This document shows, piece by piece, positions 29,350-38,172 of a DNA stretch of 64,000 nucleotides (positions are counted from its first letter, which is position 1; every line of letters begins with the position of its first letter). The position numbers and the translations under genes are program-made. The notes below the pieces were generated by a model. That model was given only the letters and a program-made list of their open reading frames with translations, had not been told where the DNA came from and did no database searches. The DNA comes from Bartonella tamiae Th239 (GTDB lineage Bacteria > Pseudomonadota > Alphaproteobacteria > Rhizobiales > Rhizobiaceae). The stretch covers positions 2,053,063 to 2,117,062 of the forward strand of contig NZ_JH725147.1 of NCBI RefSeq assembly GCF_000278275.1. The letters run 5' to 3'.

Positions 29350-30092
29350 TGTAAAAACAAATAGCCTTTTGAACGCACGGTTTTTATATAATGAGGATTT
29401 TCCAGATCATCCCCCAATCTTCGTCGCAAACGCGAAATACGGGCATCAATTGAGCGATCAAGCCCATCAAATTCAATTCCACGCAAAGCATTTAAAATGT
29501 CATCACGTGATAGGATTGTACCTGCTCGCGCGGCAAGAAGCCATAAAAGATCAAATTCTGCTGTCGTGAAATCTATAATTTTTCCGTCAATAGAAACACT
29601 GCGATTATCACCGTCAATGATAAGAGGACCAAAAACAAGTTTTGAACATGCCAATTGTTTATCATTTTCTTTGAAAAAGCCGTTTAATGTCTCTCCACCT
29701 TTATCTCTTTCTTCTATAAGGCTTTCTCCTTCATTACGACGAAACAAAGCACGCACATGTGCAAGCAATAAACGAGGCTCGACGGGTTTTGAAAGATAAC
29801 CATCCGCACCAAGTTCAAGGCCAATAATTTCATCAATATTATCTTCACTCGCTGTCATAATTAAAATAGCACCATGATAAAAGGGGCGGACATTACGACA
29901 AACATCAAAACCAGATTTTCCTGGCAACATAACATCTAATATAACCAGATCTGGTTGTTGTGCTTTAATGACAGCTTCTGCCTGATCTCCGTCACCATGA
30001 AGTGATACGCTATATCCATGTTGTTCCAAATAAGTGGACACCAGTTCAGCCAAGCGCTGATCATCTTCAACAATTAAAATTCTTTTATTCAT
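29334..30092 (-). CDS. OmpR/RstA-like response regulator
   Basis: A 252-residue two-domain regulator. The receiver domain has the acidic pair EDD, the phospho-acceptor Asp in LVILDVMLPG and the conserved Lys in YLSKPVEPRLL. An unusually long linker precedes the winged-helix DNA-binding domain (FTTAEFDLLWLLAARAG ... SRLRRRLGDDLENPHYIKTVRSKGYLF). It is transcribed first and overlaps the kinase gene, so the two form an operon. Its promoter shares the 135-bp region divergent to the HAD phosphatase gene at 30228. Confidence 0.93.
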   Translation of the reverse strand: MNKRILIVEDDQRLAELVSTYLEQHGYSVSLHGDGDQAEAVIKAQQPDLVILDVMLPGKSGFDVCRNVRPFYHGAILIMTASEDNIDEIIGLELGADGYLSKPVEPRLLLAHVRALFRRNEGESLIEERDKGGETLNGFFKENDKQLACSKLVFGPLIIDGDNRSVSIDGKIIDFTTAEFDLLWLLAARAGTILSRDDILNALRGIEFDGLDRSIDARISRLRRRLGDDLENPHYIKTVRSKGYLFLQWQNV

Positions 30093-30227
30093 ATACTCGT
30101 TCTTTTCCAGTTACACAAATGCAACAAAGATCGCATAGTCACGTTAATCATTTATAAGCTATCATGACAAGACAATTCAAGTTGGATCGAGATTTCACTA
30201 TAGAAATAAGGTAGAGAACGAATAATA

Positions 30228-30938
30228 ATGACACTAACGTTCCCAGATTTACGAAATAACAAACACCCGTCATCTTTTTCAACCGTGTTTATTGACTTTG
30301 ACGGAACTATTGCAAAAAACGACGTAACAGATATCTTACTTCGCCAATTTGCCTCAGCTGATTGGGAAGAAATTGAGGAAGAATGGCTATCTGGAAAAAT
30401 TGGTGCGCGTGAATGTATGAGCCACCAAATCAGTCTTATCAAAGCATCTCCTGAAGAGCTAAACGCTTGTTTAGATCAAATGGAAATTGATCCATACTTT
30501 ATTGACTTCATTGAGATACTTTCCCAAGAACGTGTGAATGTTGCCATTGTGAGTGATGGACTGGATTTCAGTATTCATCGCATTTTGAAACGGTATAATA
30601 TTGTTACAGTTCCGATATTTGCTAATCGATTAATATATCTTGGCAATGATCATTGGACGTTACAATTTCCCTACAAAAACGATACATGTTCTGCAGGCAA
30701 TTGCAAATGCAGTCGTTATAATACACTTCAACGTGGATTTACACTGTATATTGGTGATGGGACATCTGATTTTTGTCCATCAGAAAAAGCCGATCTTGTA
30801 TTGGCAAAAGGAAAACTTGCCGATTACTGCAACAAACAGCATCTTAATCACATAAGGATTGATAATTTTTCTGATGTTTGTGCCATTTGGCATCAATTTA
30901 ACCATCAGTTCAAACCATTTAAAAAGGTCGCATCATGA
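30228..30938 (+). CDS. HAD-IB phosphatase, MtnX-like
   Basis: A 236-residue haloacid-dehalogenase-fold phosphatase. Motif I is DFDGTIAKND with the nucleophile and acid/base Asp pair, motif II Ser is in VAIVSDGLDF, and motif III/IV is GDGTSDFC. The protein resembles MtnX and phosphoserine-phosphatase-like HAD-IB enzymes. The rest of the methionine salvage pathway is absent nearby, so MtnX activity is not implied. A Cys-rich insert (CSAGNCKC) lies in the second half and could bind metal. Its last bases overlap the ATG of the next gene (ATGA), starting a chain of coupled genes through the second SMR gene. Confidence 0.85.
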   Translation: MTLTFPDLRNNKHPSSFSTVFIDFDGTIAKNDVTDILLRQFASADWEEIEEEWLSGKIGARECMSHQISLIKASPEELNACLDQMEIDPYFIDFIEILSQERVNVAIVSDGLDFSIHRILKRYNIVTVPIFANRLIYLGNDHWTLQFPYKNDTCSAGNCKCSRYNTLQRGFTLYIGDGTSDFCPSEKADLVLAKGKLADYCNKQHLNHIRIDNFSDVCAIWHQFNHQFKPFKKVAS

Positions 30939-31807
30939 TTACCGATGTAAGTTTTTTTCTTAAAGGTGGACGCGCTGGCGTGTTATTAATTCATGGATTA
31001 ACAGGCACACCCGCAGAAATGCAAATTTTAGGTAAAGGTTTGCATAAAGCAGGATTTACTGTTTACGGCATGCAATTGGCTGGTCATTGTGGCAATGAAG
31101 AGGACCTTTTGGCGACCAATTGGCATGATTGGTATGAGAGCGTCAATCGTGCTGCGGATCGTTTGCTTGAACATGTTGATACGCTCTTTGTAGGTGGACT
31201 GTCCATGGGTGCTGTTCTAGCTCTGAAGCTTGCAGCGGATCGACCCAACATCGTCAAAGGCGTTGGTGTTTATGGTCCCACTTTCATTTATGATGGGTGG
31301 ACAATTCCTTATTATGCAAAAAAACTCGGATTTTTGCTAAAATGGTTCAATATGTTTGGAATTTTCCGTAAAAATGTATTTATTGAACGCCCACCTTATG
31401 GATTAAAAGATGAGCGTATTCGTAAAACTGTATCCGAAAGCATGTTATCAGGAGATAGTACGAAGGGTGGACTTGCTGGCAACCCTTTTGGGTCTTTGGC
31501 AGAAATGCTCGTTTTGTCAAAAGTTACAAAAGCTCAATTGAAACAGATAAAAGCACCCTGTTTGATTATGCATTCAATAGATGATGACATCGCGTCCTTA
31601 AAAACAAATTCTGGCTTGGTTGAACGTTCCGTATCAGGGCCTGTCAAAATGGTTCCTTTAAACAATAGCTACCATTTGATTACGATTGATCGTGACCGTA
31701 AAATCGTCATTCAAGAGAGTATCAACTTTTTTAAAAGCCTATGTTGTCCTGATACTGAAAACACACCATCACATTCAAACAATTTCGCTGAAATGGCATA
31801 CGCATGA
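30935..31807 (+). CDS. Alpha/beta hydrolase, carboxylesterase/monoacylglycerol-lipase type
   Basis: A 290-residue cytoplasmic serine hydrolase resembling Est30-type carboxylesterases and lysophospholipases. The oxyanion strand is VLLIHGLTG, the nucleophile elbow GGLSMGAVL, the acid probably in SIDDDI and the catalytic His in NSYHLITID. Starts with ATGA overlap of the HAD phosphatase stop and ends with ATGA overlap into the SMR pair. It may hydrolyse an ester or thioester intermediate in the pathway encoded by the locus; the substrate is not deducible. Confidence 0.85.
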   Translation: MITDVSFFLKGGRAGVLLIHGLTGTPAEMQILGKGLHKAGFTVYGMQLAGHCGNEEDLLATNWHDWYESVNRAADRLLEHVDTLFVGGLSMGAVLALKLAADRPNIVKGVGVYGPTFIYDGWTIPYYAKKLGFLLKWFNMFGIFRKNVFIERPPYGLKDERIRKTVSESMLSGDSTKGGLAGNPFGSLAEMLVLSKVTKAQLKQIKAPCLIMHSIDDDIASLKTNSGLVERSVSGPVKMVPLNNSYHLITIDRDRKIVIQESINFFKSLCCPDTENTPSHSNNFAEMAYA

Positions 31808-32172
31808 GTTGGCTTGTTTTTGTTTTATGGCTTTCTAACATAGTTTGTGACACGGTTGGACAGCTTGCCTTTAAAGCCGCGGCTATTGAACCTCAAAGTG
31901 ATAAACCCGAAGACTCATATAAAACTTATTGGTTCGCTTTGTTAAAAAAGCCGGTTCTTTGGCTCGGTGTTGGTGCCTATATTGCTGAATTTTTACTTTG
32001 GTTGGCATTTTTAACTTTGGTACCTCTCTCAGAAGGTATCTTGCTCGGATCCATTAATATTATTGTTATTATGATTTTAGGTCGATTTTTATTTAATGAA
32101 AAACTGACCAATATGCGTGTCATCGGCATAAGTCTTGTGGCGATCGGTGTTGCAATTGTTGGAGCCACATGA
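31804..32172 (+). CDS. Small multidrug-resistance/EamA-like membrane protein, first of a pair
   Basis: A 122-residue inner-membrane protein with four hydrophobic helices, the size of SMR (EmrE) and ArnE-like transporters. The position of the proton-coupling Glu14 of EmrE seems occupied by Asp in the motif CDTVGQLAFK. It is translationally coupled (ATGA) to both the hydrolase gene and the second SMR gene. Paired SMR genes commonly form heterodimers that flip or export lipid-linked or cationic solutes. Here the likely cargo is the product of the surrounding enzymes, which is inference. Confidence 0.82.
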   Translation: MSWLVFVLWLSNIVCDTVGQLAFKAAAIEPQSDKPEDSYKTYWFALLKKPVLWLGVGAYIAEFLLWLAFLTLVPLSEGILLGSINIIVIMILGRFLFNEKLTNMRVIGISLVAIGVAIVGAT

Positions 32173-32561
32173 TGGGACGTTTTTATATTATTGGTTTTCT
32201 TTTTTTAATGGCGTTCGACACGTTGGGGCAAATCAGCTTTAAAATGACGGCGACTGCTGCAGAACCGCTTGAAGCAAATATTGATTGGTTAATACGCATT
32301 TTCACCCATCCATGGGTTTATCTGGCGATTTTAGGCTATATTGGTGCTTTTTTCACATGGATGACCCTTTTAAGACGCGCACCAGTAGGGCCTGCATTCG
32401 CAGCCTCCCACCTTGAAGTTGTGACCGTTATGATTGCATCTGTTATTTTGTTTGGTGAACATATCTCTCTTACTCATTTAACAGGCGCTGTTTTCATTGT
32501 TTGTGGTATAATCTTTTTGGCTTTTGCCGAACGTGATGAAATCAAAAAACAAAAAGAGTAA
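32169..32561 (+). CDS. Small multidrug-resistance/EamA-like membrane protein, second of a pair
   Basis: A 130-residue four-helix membrane protein homologous to the preceding one. It shows the same motif with Asp (FDTLGQISFK) in helix 1, and a charged C-terminal tail (AERDEIKKQKE). The start overlaps the first SMR stop (ATGA). It ends five bases before the DegT-type gene. It probably forms a heterodimeric transporter or flippase with its partner. Confidence 0.82.
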   Translation: MMGRFYIIGFLFLMAFDTLGQISFKMTATAAEPLEANIDWLIRIFTHPWVYLAILGYIGAFFTWMTLLRRAPVGPAFAASHLEVVTVMIASVILFGEHISLTHLTGAVFIVCGIIFLAFAERDEIKKQKE

Positions 32562-32566
32562 AATAC

Positions 32567-33769
32567 ATGGTTTTCTTCCGTGAAATACCACCAACGGCTG
32601 GTCTTCCTATGCTTTGGAGAGATTGGCTTCCAACAAATCGTAATTTAAAACACGACGCGGCGATACTTTTTAAGCTTCCTCCCCTTCTTTTAGAAAGTTC
32701 CGGAACAGCAGCATTTATCATAGCTTTAGAAACTTTGAAGCGCATGCCCCAAAACATTGAGCGCACTGAAGTCATCATTCCTGCCTTTAATTGTCCGTTG
32801 GTTCTGCTAGCCATTGCTCAATGCGGCTTAATACCGCGTCTTTGTGATACAAAATTGAACCACTTTGATTTTGATCTTATCGCATTAGAAAAACTTTTAA
32901 GTAAAAAAACGCTCGCAATTGTTCCAACACATATTGGTGGGCAATTAGCCGATGTGGATGCTGTAATGCCCCTTGCACATTCTTATGGTGCTTTCGTTAT
33001 AGAAGATGGTGCGCAAGCTTTTGGCTCTTCAGCAGGCAAAAGTGCTGATATTGTATTTTTTAGTCTGGCTGTTGGTAAAGGCCTTACACTTTTTGAAGGC
33101 GGTTTGTTAACTGCTCGTGAAGAAAAAATGCGACGAGCCCTTCAGCAAACACATGATCAATTTATCCAAAGAAAACCATCTTTAGAAGCAAAACGCATTT
33201 TAGAGCTTTTGGGTTATACCCTCGCTTATCGTCCATTTATGCTGCAATGGGCTTATGGCACTCCTCGCAGAAACAATTTAAAAAAAGGTGATATTGAAAA
33301 TGCTGTCGGTGATGTATTTTCATTTCCAATACCCTTACATAAGGTGAGTACATTGCGAGAAAAACGTGGTGCACGAGCATTGCAACGTTATCCAGTTTTT
33401 TTAGAAAAAATAAAAACTCAAGCGAAAAGACGTATTGATCATCTTCATACAATACCTTCAATTCATGTTATAAAGGGCATCACTAAAGAAACAAATATTT
33501 GGCCTTTTTTAATCCTTCTTATGCCTGACCGTAAAAGTCGTGATCAGGCTCTTGAAACATTATGGCCCTCTCCTTATGGGGTTACGCGCTTATTTGTACA
33601 TGCGCTTGCAAATTATAATTATCTCAAACCTTTTCTTGATAATCAGGACAATACACCGAACGCCATCAATTTTGCTGATAGACTGTTGACGATTTCTAAT
33701 AGTCTTTGGATGAACGATGATGATTTTGACTGTATCATAAAAATTCTAAAGCAATCTCTTCCACAATAG
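32567..33769 (+). CDS. DegT/DnrJ/EryC1-family PLP aminotransferase-like protein
   Basis: A 400-residue fold-type I PLP enzyme of the ArnB/DegT group. The cofactor-binding segment is ESSGTAAFIIAL, the ring-contact Asp lies in VIEDGAQAFGS, and the putative Schiff-base Lys is in AVGKGLTLFEGG. The second half is divergent from sugar aminotransferases, so the substrate may not be a nucleotide sugar. It is the last gene of a five-gene chain with HAD phosphatase, hydrolase and SMR pair. An ArnB-like enzyme with ArnE/F-sized transporters hints at modification of an envelope lipid or export of an aminated product. That is inference. Confidence 0.82.
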   Translation: MVFFREIPPTAGLPMLWRDWLPTNRNLKHDAAILFKLPPLLLESSGTAAFIIALETLKRMPQNIERTEVIIPAFNCPLVLLAIAQCGLIPRLCDTKLNHFDFDLIALEKLLSKKTLAIVPTHIGGQLADVDAVMPLAHSYGAFVIEDGAQAFGSSAGKSADIVFFSLAVGKGLTLFEGGLLTAREEKMRRALQQTHDQFIQRKPSLEAKRILELLGYTLAYRPFMLQWAYGTPRRNNLKKGDIENAVGDVFSFPIPLHKVSTLREKRGARALQRYPVFLEKIKTQAKRRIDHLHTIPSIHVIKGITKETNIWPFLILLMPDRKSRDQALETLWPSPYGVTRLFVHALANYNYLKPFLDNQDNTPNAINFADRLLTISNSLWMNDDDFDCIIKILKQSLPQ

Positions 33770-33805
33770 AGACATAAACAAATAGCTCTGAAAAATCGTT
33801 TTCAA

Positions 33806-33827
33806 ACTGACAATTCACTGACAGGTT
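33806..33827 (+). promoter_or_regulatory. 11-bp direct repeat, OmpR-family-type operator candidate
   Basis: ACTGACAATTC followed directly by ACTGACAGGTT (shared ACTGACA core, period 11 bp), 67 bases upstream of the PepSY-type gene start. Tandem half sites one helical turn apart are typical of OmpR/PhoB-class regulators. The regulator is not identified; the RstA-like protein encoded nearby is one candidate. Confidence 0.5.
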
Positions 33828-33893
33828 TCAAAGGCAAAGTATCAGTAACACTTTGATAAAAAGACGACATCAATCATTTTAAGGAGAAAATTG

Positions 33894-34187
33894 ATGTCTA
33901 AAAAAATCATTTCTGTCGTTCTTTTATCAACTGCTACCGCTTTAACGAGCCTAACAGGGTTTACAAATGTTGCAACAGCTCAGCCAACGCCACAAACGCA
34001 AAATGCAGCACCACGTATCAGTGTTTCTCAAATGGCCAGCAAATTGGAACAAGATGGTTATCACATTCGTGAAATTGAACAAAAAAGATATGGATGGGAA
34101 GTTAATGTCACAGACACAAATCACGACCGTTTAGAATTGCGCGTGAATAAGCAAGGCAATATTACCGCGCAAAAATATGATGACTAG
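33894..34187 (+). CDS. Secreted PepSY-domain-like small protein
   Basis: A 97-residue exported protein. The ATG at 33894 is preferred over the TTG at 33891 because AAGGAG at 33881-33886 is seven bases upstream. A Sec signal peptide (basic MSKK, hydrophobic core, ATAQ cleavage region near residue 30) precedes a short PepSY-like domain of ~55 residues (ISVSQMASKLEQDGYHIREIE ending in LRVNKQGNI). Such proteins are often periplasmic and controlled by two-component systems; many are of unknown function. It is monocistronic, with a strong terminator after it and direct repeats before it. Confidence 0.82.
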   Translation: MSKKIISVVLLSTATALTSLTGFTNVATAQPTPQTQNAAPRISVSQMASKLEQDGYHIREIEQKRYGWEVNVTDTNHDRLELRVNKQGNITAQKYDD

Positions 34188-34230
34188 TTCATTTTATCAT
34201 GAACTTTTCATTATTATATTCAAAACATAG

Positions 34231-34270
34231 AATCTGATTTCGATGATTTTCCATCGAAATCAGATTTTTC
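34231..34270. terminator. Strong bidirectional terminator
   Basis: A perfect 15-bp stem (AATCTGATTTCGATG at 34231-34245 with 34252-34266) and a six-base loop, with T runs on the plus strand (TTTTTC) and A-rich flanks. It separates the convergent PepSY-type gene and the last importer gene. Confidence 0.9.
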
Positions 34271-34286
34271 TAAAAAGAACAAAATA

Positions 34287-35150
34287 TTAGCTGTCATGGT
34301 CGAGCTTATCACGCACCCAATCACCAAAAAAGCTGACAGACATTGTCGTTAAAATAATGATCAAAGACGGTGCAAACATGATCCACGGTGCATTACTTAA
34401 ATATTCACGTCCAAAGCTTATCATATTACCAAGACTGGACATAGGAGGCTGCACACCTAACCCTAAAAAAGAAAGACTGCTTTCTAAAAGAATAATTTCT
34501 GGAAATATTAACGTCATAGAAACAATCAAAGTCGATGCAATATTTGGTAAAATATGATGAACATAAATACGTAAAGGACGCGCTCCTAATTGCCGAACAG
34601 CTCCTGCATAACCTTGACTATTGGCTGACAATGCCAAACCTCGCGCAATACGCGCATATCTTTCCCAACCATAAAGCCCTAATAAAAGAGTGAGAATAAT
34701 TATAGAGTTTCCTATAAATGCCAAAACTGATAATGCAAGGATTAGAAAGGGCATTGCCGCCTGAAAATCTGCTAGCATCATGACGCAATTTTCAACAATA
34801 CCACGAAATCTTGCCGCTAAAAATCCTAAAAACGTTCCTAAAACAGCTGAACATATCGTCGCACCAAAAGCAATTTGCATTGATACGCGAATAGATTCAA
34901 TAAGCCGTGAAAGAATATCACGTCCTAGCTCATCAGTTCCAAGAAGGTGTGAATTGAAACCCGGAGAAGCCAATCTGTTCATAAGATCCAACTGTGTAAT
35001 AGGATATGGCCTTAATACATCAGCAAAAATGCTGATCATAAAGATTATCAAAAGCCAGAAAAAGCTAAGCTTTATAGAAATAGGCATAGATCGAAGAAAA
35101 CGAAAAATAAAATTAAATTGGCGTTTTTTTTGAGATAAAATAATACTCAT
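34287..35150 (-). CDS. dppC: Dpp/Opp-type ABC importer permease, DppC-like
   Basis: A 287-residue inner-membrane permease with six predicted helices. The N-terminal helix and DVLRPYPI segment precede the LLGTDELGRDILSRL motif that marks DppC/OppC/NikC permeases. The cytoplasmic EAA-type loop (GAVRQLGARPLRIYVHHILPN) contacts the ATPases. The start overlaps the DppB stop (ATGA). Last gene of the operon that begins with the phosphonate monoester hydrolase. The symbol denotes family only; dipeptides are not necessarily the substrate. Confidence 0.93.
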   Translation of the reverse strand: MSIILSQKKRQFNFIFRFLRSMPISIKLSFFWLLIIFMISIFADVLRPYPITQLDLMNRLASPGFNSHLLGTDELGRDILSRLIESIRVSMQIAFGATICSAVLGTFLGFLAARFRGIVENCVMMLADFQAAMPFLILALSVLAFIGNSIIILTLLLGLYGWERYARIARGLALSANSQGYAGAVRQLGARPLRIYVHHILPNIASTLIVSMTLIFPEIILLESSLSFLGLGVQPPMSSLGNMISFGREYLSNAPWIMFAPSLIIILTTMSVSFFGDWVRDKLDHDS

Positions 35151-36085
35151 GATGAGGACTCTTTCGCTTGGCGATCAGCAAGACGGGGATCAAGATAACT
35201 ATAGAGAAGATCAACAATAAGATTTGATAGAACCATAGTGAAAGCAACAAGGATTAAAATACATTGAACAACCGCCAAATCACGATTCGCAACTGCAATA
35301 ACCAATAAACGCCCAACGCCTTGCCAAGAAAATAAAGATTCAACGACAACCGCACCAGCAAGAAGCGAACCAACCATAAATCCAACAAGTGTTACAATCG
35401 GAATAGCTGCATTGGGCAAAGCATGGTTATAAACAACATACCGCCACGAAAGACCTTTTGCACTGGCTGTGCGAATATATGGTCTGCTTAAAATTTCAAT
35501 CATGGCACTTCGTGAAAATCTTGCAAGAACAGCTGCACCACCAAGACCAATTGTTAAGATGGGAAGAATGGCATATTGCACTCCTTCCTGGCCTCCTGAA
35601 GGCAACCATCCTAATTGAACAGAAAAAATCAAAACCAGATAAAGTCCTAAAACAAAAGACGGCATTGTAAATCCCAATACTGATAATCCCATAACGAAAC
35701 GATCCATTTTACTATCACGATGCAGCGCGGCATAAACTCCAGCAGGAATGCCGATAGCCAATTTGAGTAAAAGCGCAGGTAGAGTGATAAATAAAGTAGC
35801 AGGAATACGCTCTAAAACCATATCAAATGCTTTGCGTCCATCACGCATGGAAACACCAAAATCACCTTGTAAAACAGCATAAACATAGCCCGTAAATTGT
35901 TGCCATAAAGGTGCATCCAACCCCCAACTTTTTTGGAAGGCCACAACAGCTTGCTGTGATGCTTCGGGTCCTAAAATAATCTGCGCAGGATCGCCTGACA
36001 AACGCAAAACAAAAAAAGCAAATGTAATCACCAAAAAAATCGTTATAAAGGCGCGTAATATTCGCGTTGAAAAGAAAAAAAACAT
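35147..36085 (-). CDS. dppB: Dpp/Opp-type ABC importer permease, DppB-like
   Basis: A 312-residue permease with six predicted helices, of the DppB/OppB/GsiC type. The N-terminal helix and TFAFFVLRLSGDPA segment are typical, as is the EAA-like loop (RTASAKGLSWRYVVYNHALPNA). It pairs with the DppC-like protein as the membrane channel. Translationally coupled to dppC by ATGA and 39 bases downstream of the second ATPase gene. Confidence 0.93.
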   Translation of the reverse strand: MFFFFSTRILRAFITIFLVITFAFFVLRLSGDPAQIILGPEASQQAVVAFQKSWGLDAPLWQQFTGYVYAVLQGDFGVSMRDGRKAFDMVLERIPATLFITLPALLLKLAIGIPAGVYAALHRDSKMDRFVMGLSVLGFTMPSFVLGLYLVLIFSVQLGWLPSGGQEGVQYAILPILTIGLGGAAVLARFSRSAMIEILSRPYIRTASAKGLSWRYVVYNHALPNAAIPIVTLVGFMVGSLLAGAVVVESLFSWQGVGRLLVIAVANRDLAVVQCILILVAFTMVLSNLIVDLLYSYLDPRLADRQAKESSS

Positions 36086-36124
36086 GAGACCTTCGCTATA
36101 AGATATAAATCAAGTGTAAAGGCT

Positions 36125-37084
36125 TCAAACATGATGACAGGCAACCAATCGAGCATCATTTTGAAGCGATAATTTCGGTGTCTTTTGTCGGCATATATCA
36201 CTGGCTAAACAACATCTGGGATGAAATGCGCATCCACTAGGACGATCTGCGGGATTAGGCGGCTCACCTTTTAATATAATGCGCTCAAAGGTCTTCTGCC
36301 CTGGTATTAAAACACTTGAAACCAAGGCTTTTGTATAGGGATGATTTGGTTTTGCTAAAATTTGTGAACAATCCCCAAATTCAACAATACTGCCGAGATA
36401 CATAACAGCCAAACGATCAGCAATATTTTGCACAACTTTAAGGTCGTGGCTTATAAAAACCATTGTTAGTTTTTCTTTTTCTTGAACATCGCGTAAAAGA
36501 TTAACAACCTGCGCTTGGATGGATACATCTAAGGCTGAAACAGGCTCATCACAAATGAGCAGTTTTGGGCGCGTAATTAGAGCGCGCGCAATCACAACTC
36601 GTTGTCTTTGCCCCCCAGATATTTGATGCGGCAATCTCGTATAATGAGCCGCACTTAGACCAACACAATTGAGCATTTCAATAACACGATTACGACGCTC
36701 GTTTTTATGACCTATATTATGTATTTTAAGAGGTTCGAGAATTTGATCGCCTATTGGCATACGTCGATCAAGAGCGGCAAGCGGATCTTGATAAATCAGT
36801 TGCATATCAGCGCGCAATTTTCTCCATTGAGAACCAAAAGCTACTGGCATAGAAGTTTCATTAAAAAACACTTCACCCCGACTAGGGTTTTCAAGCCCTA
36901 AAAGCAAGCGACCAAGCGTTGATTTGCCTGAACCAGACTCCCCTACAATACCTAAGGTTTCTCCTAATTGTATAGAAAGTGAAATATCATCAACTGCGCC
37001 AACTGATCGACCTTTCGAAAAAAAAGAATGACCTGAATAATAAGTTTTCGAAAGATTGTGAGCATTTAAAATTGTTTTGCTCAT
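36125..37084 (-). CDS. dppF: Dpp/Opp-type ABC importer ATPase, DppF-like
   Basis: A 319-residue ATPase of the oligopeptide/nickel importer class. Walker A is GESGSGKST, the signature ISGGQRQR, Walker B LLICDEP and the switch His VFISHDLK. The C-terminal extension has the [15 protein letters not shown] cysteine motif typical of this class, which in relatives holds an iron-sulphur cluster. Only two bases separate it from the DppD-like gene, so they are co-translated and probably heterodimeric. Confidence 0.94.
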   Translation of the reverse strand: MSKTILNAHNLSKTYYSGHSFFSKGRSVGAVDDISLSIQLGETLGIVGESGSGKSTLGRLLLGLENPSRGEVFFNETSMPVAFGSQWRKLRADMQLIYQDPLAALDRRMPIGDQILEPLKIHNIGHKNERRNRVIEMLNCVGLSAAHYTRLPHQISGGQRQRVVIARALITRPKLLICDEPVSALDVSIQAQVVNLLRDVQEKEKLTMVFISHDLKVVQNIADRLAVMYLGSIVEFGDCSQILAKPNHPYTKALVSSVLIPGQKTFERIILKGEPPNPADRPSGCAFHPRCCLASDICRQKTPKLSLQNDARLVACHHV

Positions 37085-37086
37085 CT

Positions 37087-38121
37087 TTAAAATCCAATTG
37101 GTGCATTTGGTGTCATATCTGAATTTAATAAAATATTATTGTTTTGTTTTTTTGCTGAAACATTATGTGTTTTTGGATTAAAACACGCCACACTCCTCAA
37201 ACGATCTGAACAATCAGTATGAAGTGGTGGAACCTCATCATTGCAACATACAAGGCTGAATTGGCAGCGCGGATAAAAAGCACATCCCTTGATATTATCT
37301 TGAAATTCTGGCACTCTACCTTCGATCGGTACAAGCCTTTTACGTGTTCCATCAAAGGGAGGAATCGACGTAAACAATCCATGTGTATAGGGATGTCGAG
37401 GCCTATAAAATAAGCTATTTGTTGGACTATCTTCAACAATACGCCCTGCATACATAACACAAATTCGATCACATATTTGCGACACTGCCCCTAAATCATG
37501 ACTAATAAAAACAAGACCCATATTTCGCTCACGCCGCAATTCATTTAAAAGATCAAGGATTTGTGCCTGAATTGTTGCATCTAATGCTGTTGTCGGTTCA
37601 TCAGCAATCAAAATATCAGGAGCACCAGCAAGCGCCATGGCAATCATCAAGCGCTGATTTTGCCCCCCTGAAAATTGATGCGGATAACTATCAAATCGTG
37701 CCTTTGCATCAGGAATACCAACCCTATTCATCAACGCTAAAACTTCTTCTTTTGCTTGTTTTTTGTTTAATTTTCGATGTAAAATAACCGCTTCTTTTAT
37801 TTGTTGCCCAACTGTTTTGACAGGATTTAAAGCACTTGAAGGATCTTGAAAAATCATGGCAATACGACCACCGCGTATTTTCTCAACATAAGGAATGGCG
37901 GACGTAATAATATTTTCTCCACCATCCAAACGAACTTCACCACTTAATTTTGCTTTTGAAGGCGTTAAGCGCAATGCTGCAAGCCATGTTAATGATTTAC
38001 CACATCCAGATTCTCCAACAATCCCAATGCTTTCACCACGAGCGATAGAAAGATTTATTCCGTGTAGTACAGGAACGCTATTGAAAGACACTTTTAAATT
38101 TGAAATTTCGAGTTTTTTCAT
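37087..38121 (-). CDS. dppD: Dpp/Opp-type ABC importer ATPase, DppD-like
   Basis: A 344-residue ATPase. Walker A is GESGCGKS, the signature FSGGQNQRL (Phe in place of Leu), Walker B ILIADEP and the switch His VFISHDLG. The C-terminal oligopeptide-class extension has GCAFYPRCQFSLVCC. It then runs past the usual end with ~30 polar residues (KTHNVSAKKQNNN). It follows the binding-protein gene and precedes its partner ATPase. Confidence 0.94.
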   Translation of the reverse strand: MKKLEISNLKVSFNSVPVLHGINLSIARGESIGIVGESGCGKSLTWLAALRLTPSKAKLSGEVRLDGGENIITSAIPYVEKIRGGRIAMIFQDPSSALNPVKTVGQQIKEAVILHRKLNKKQAKEEVLALMNRVGIPDAKARFDSYPHQFSGGQNQRLMIAMALAGAPDILIADEPTTALDATIQAQILDLLNELRRERNMGLVFISHDLGAVSQICDRICVMYAGRIVEDSPTNSLFYRPRHPYTHGLFTSIPPFDGTRKRLVPIEGRVPEFQDNIKGCAFYPRCQFSLVCCNDEVPPLHTDCSDRLRSVACFNPKTHNVSAKKQNNNILLNSDMTPNAPIGF

Positions 38122-38172
38122 AATCAGCTAAAGCCCTATTAAGCATGTCATGCTAGACCTTAAAACACTTCA

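Noticed and set aside
30228-30938. Assignment of the HAD phosphatase as a methionine-salvage enzyme (mtnX)
   Set aside because: Similarity is at family level only, and no mtnA/B/D/K-type genes are nearby, so no gene symbol was given.
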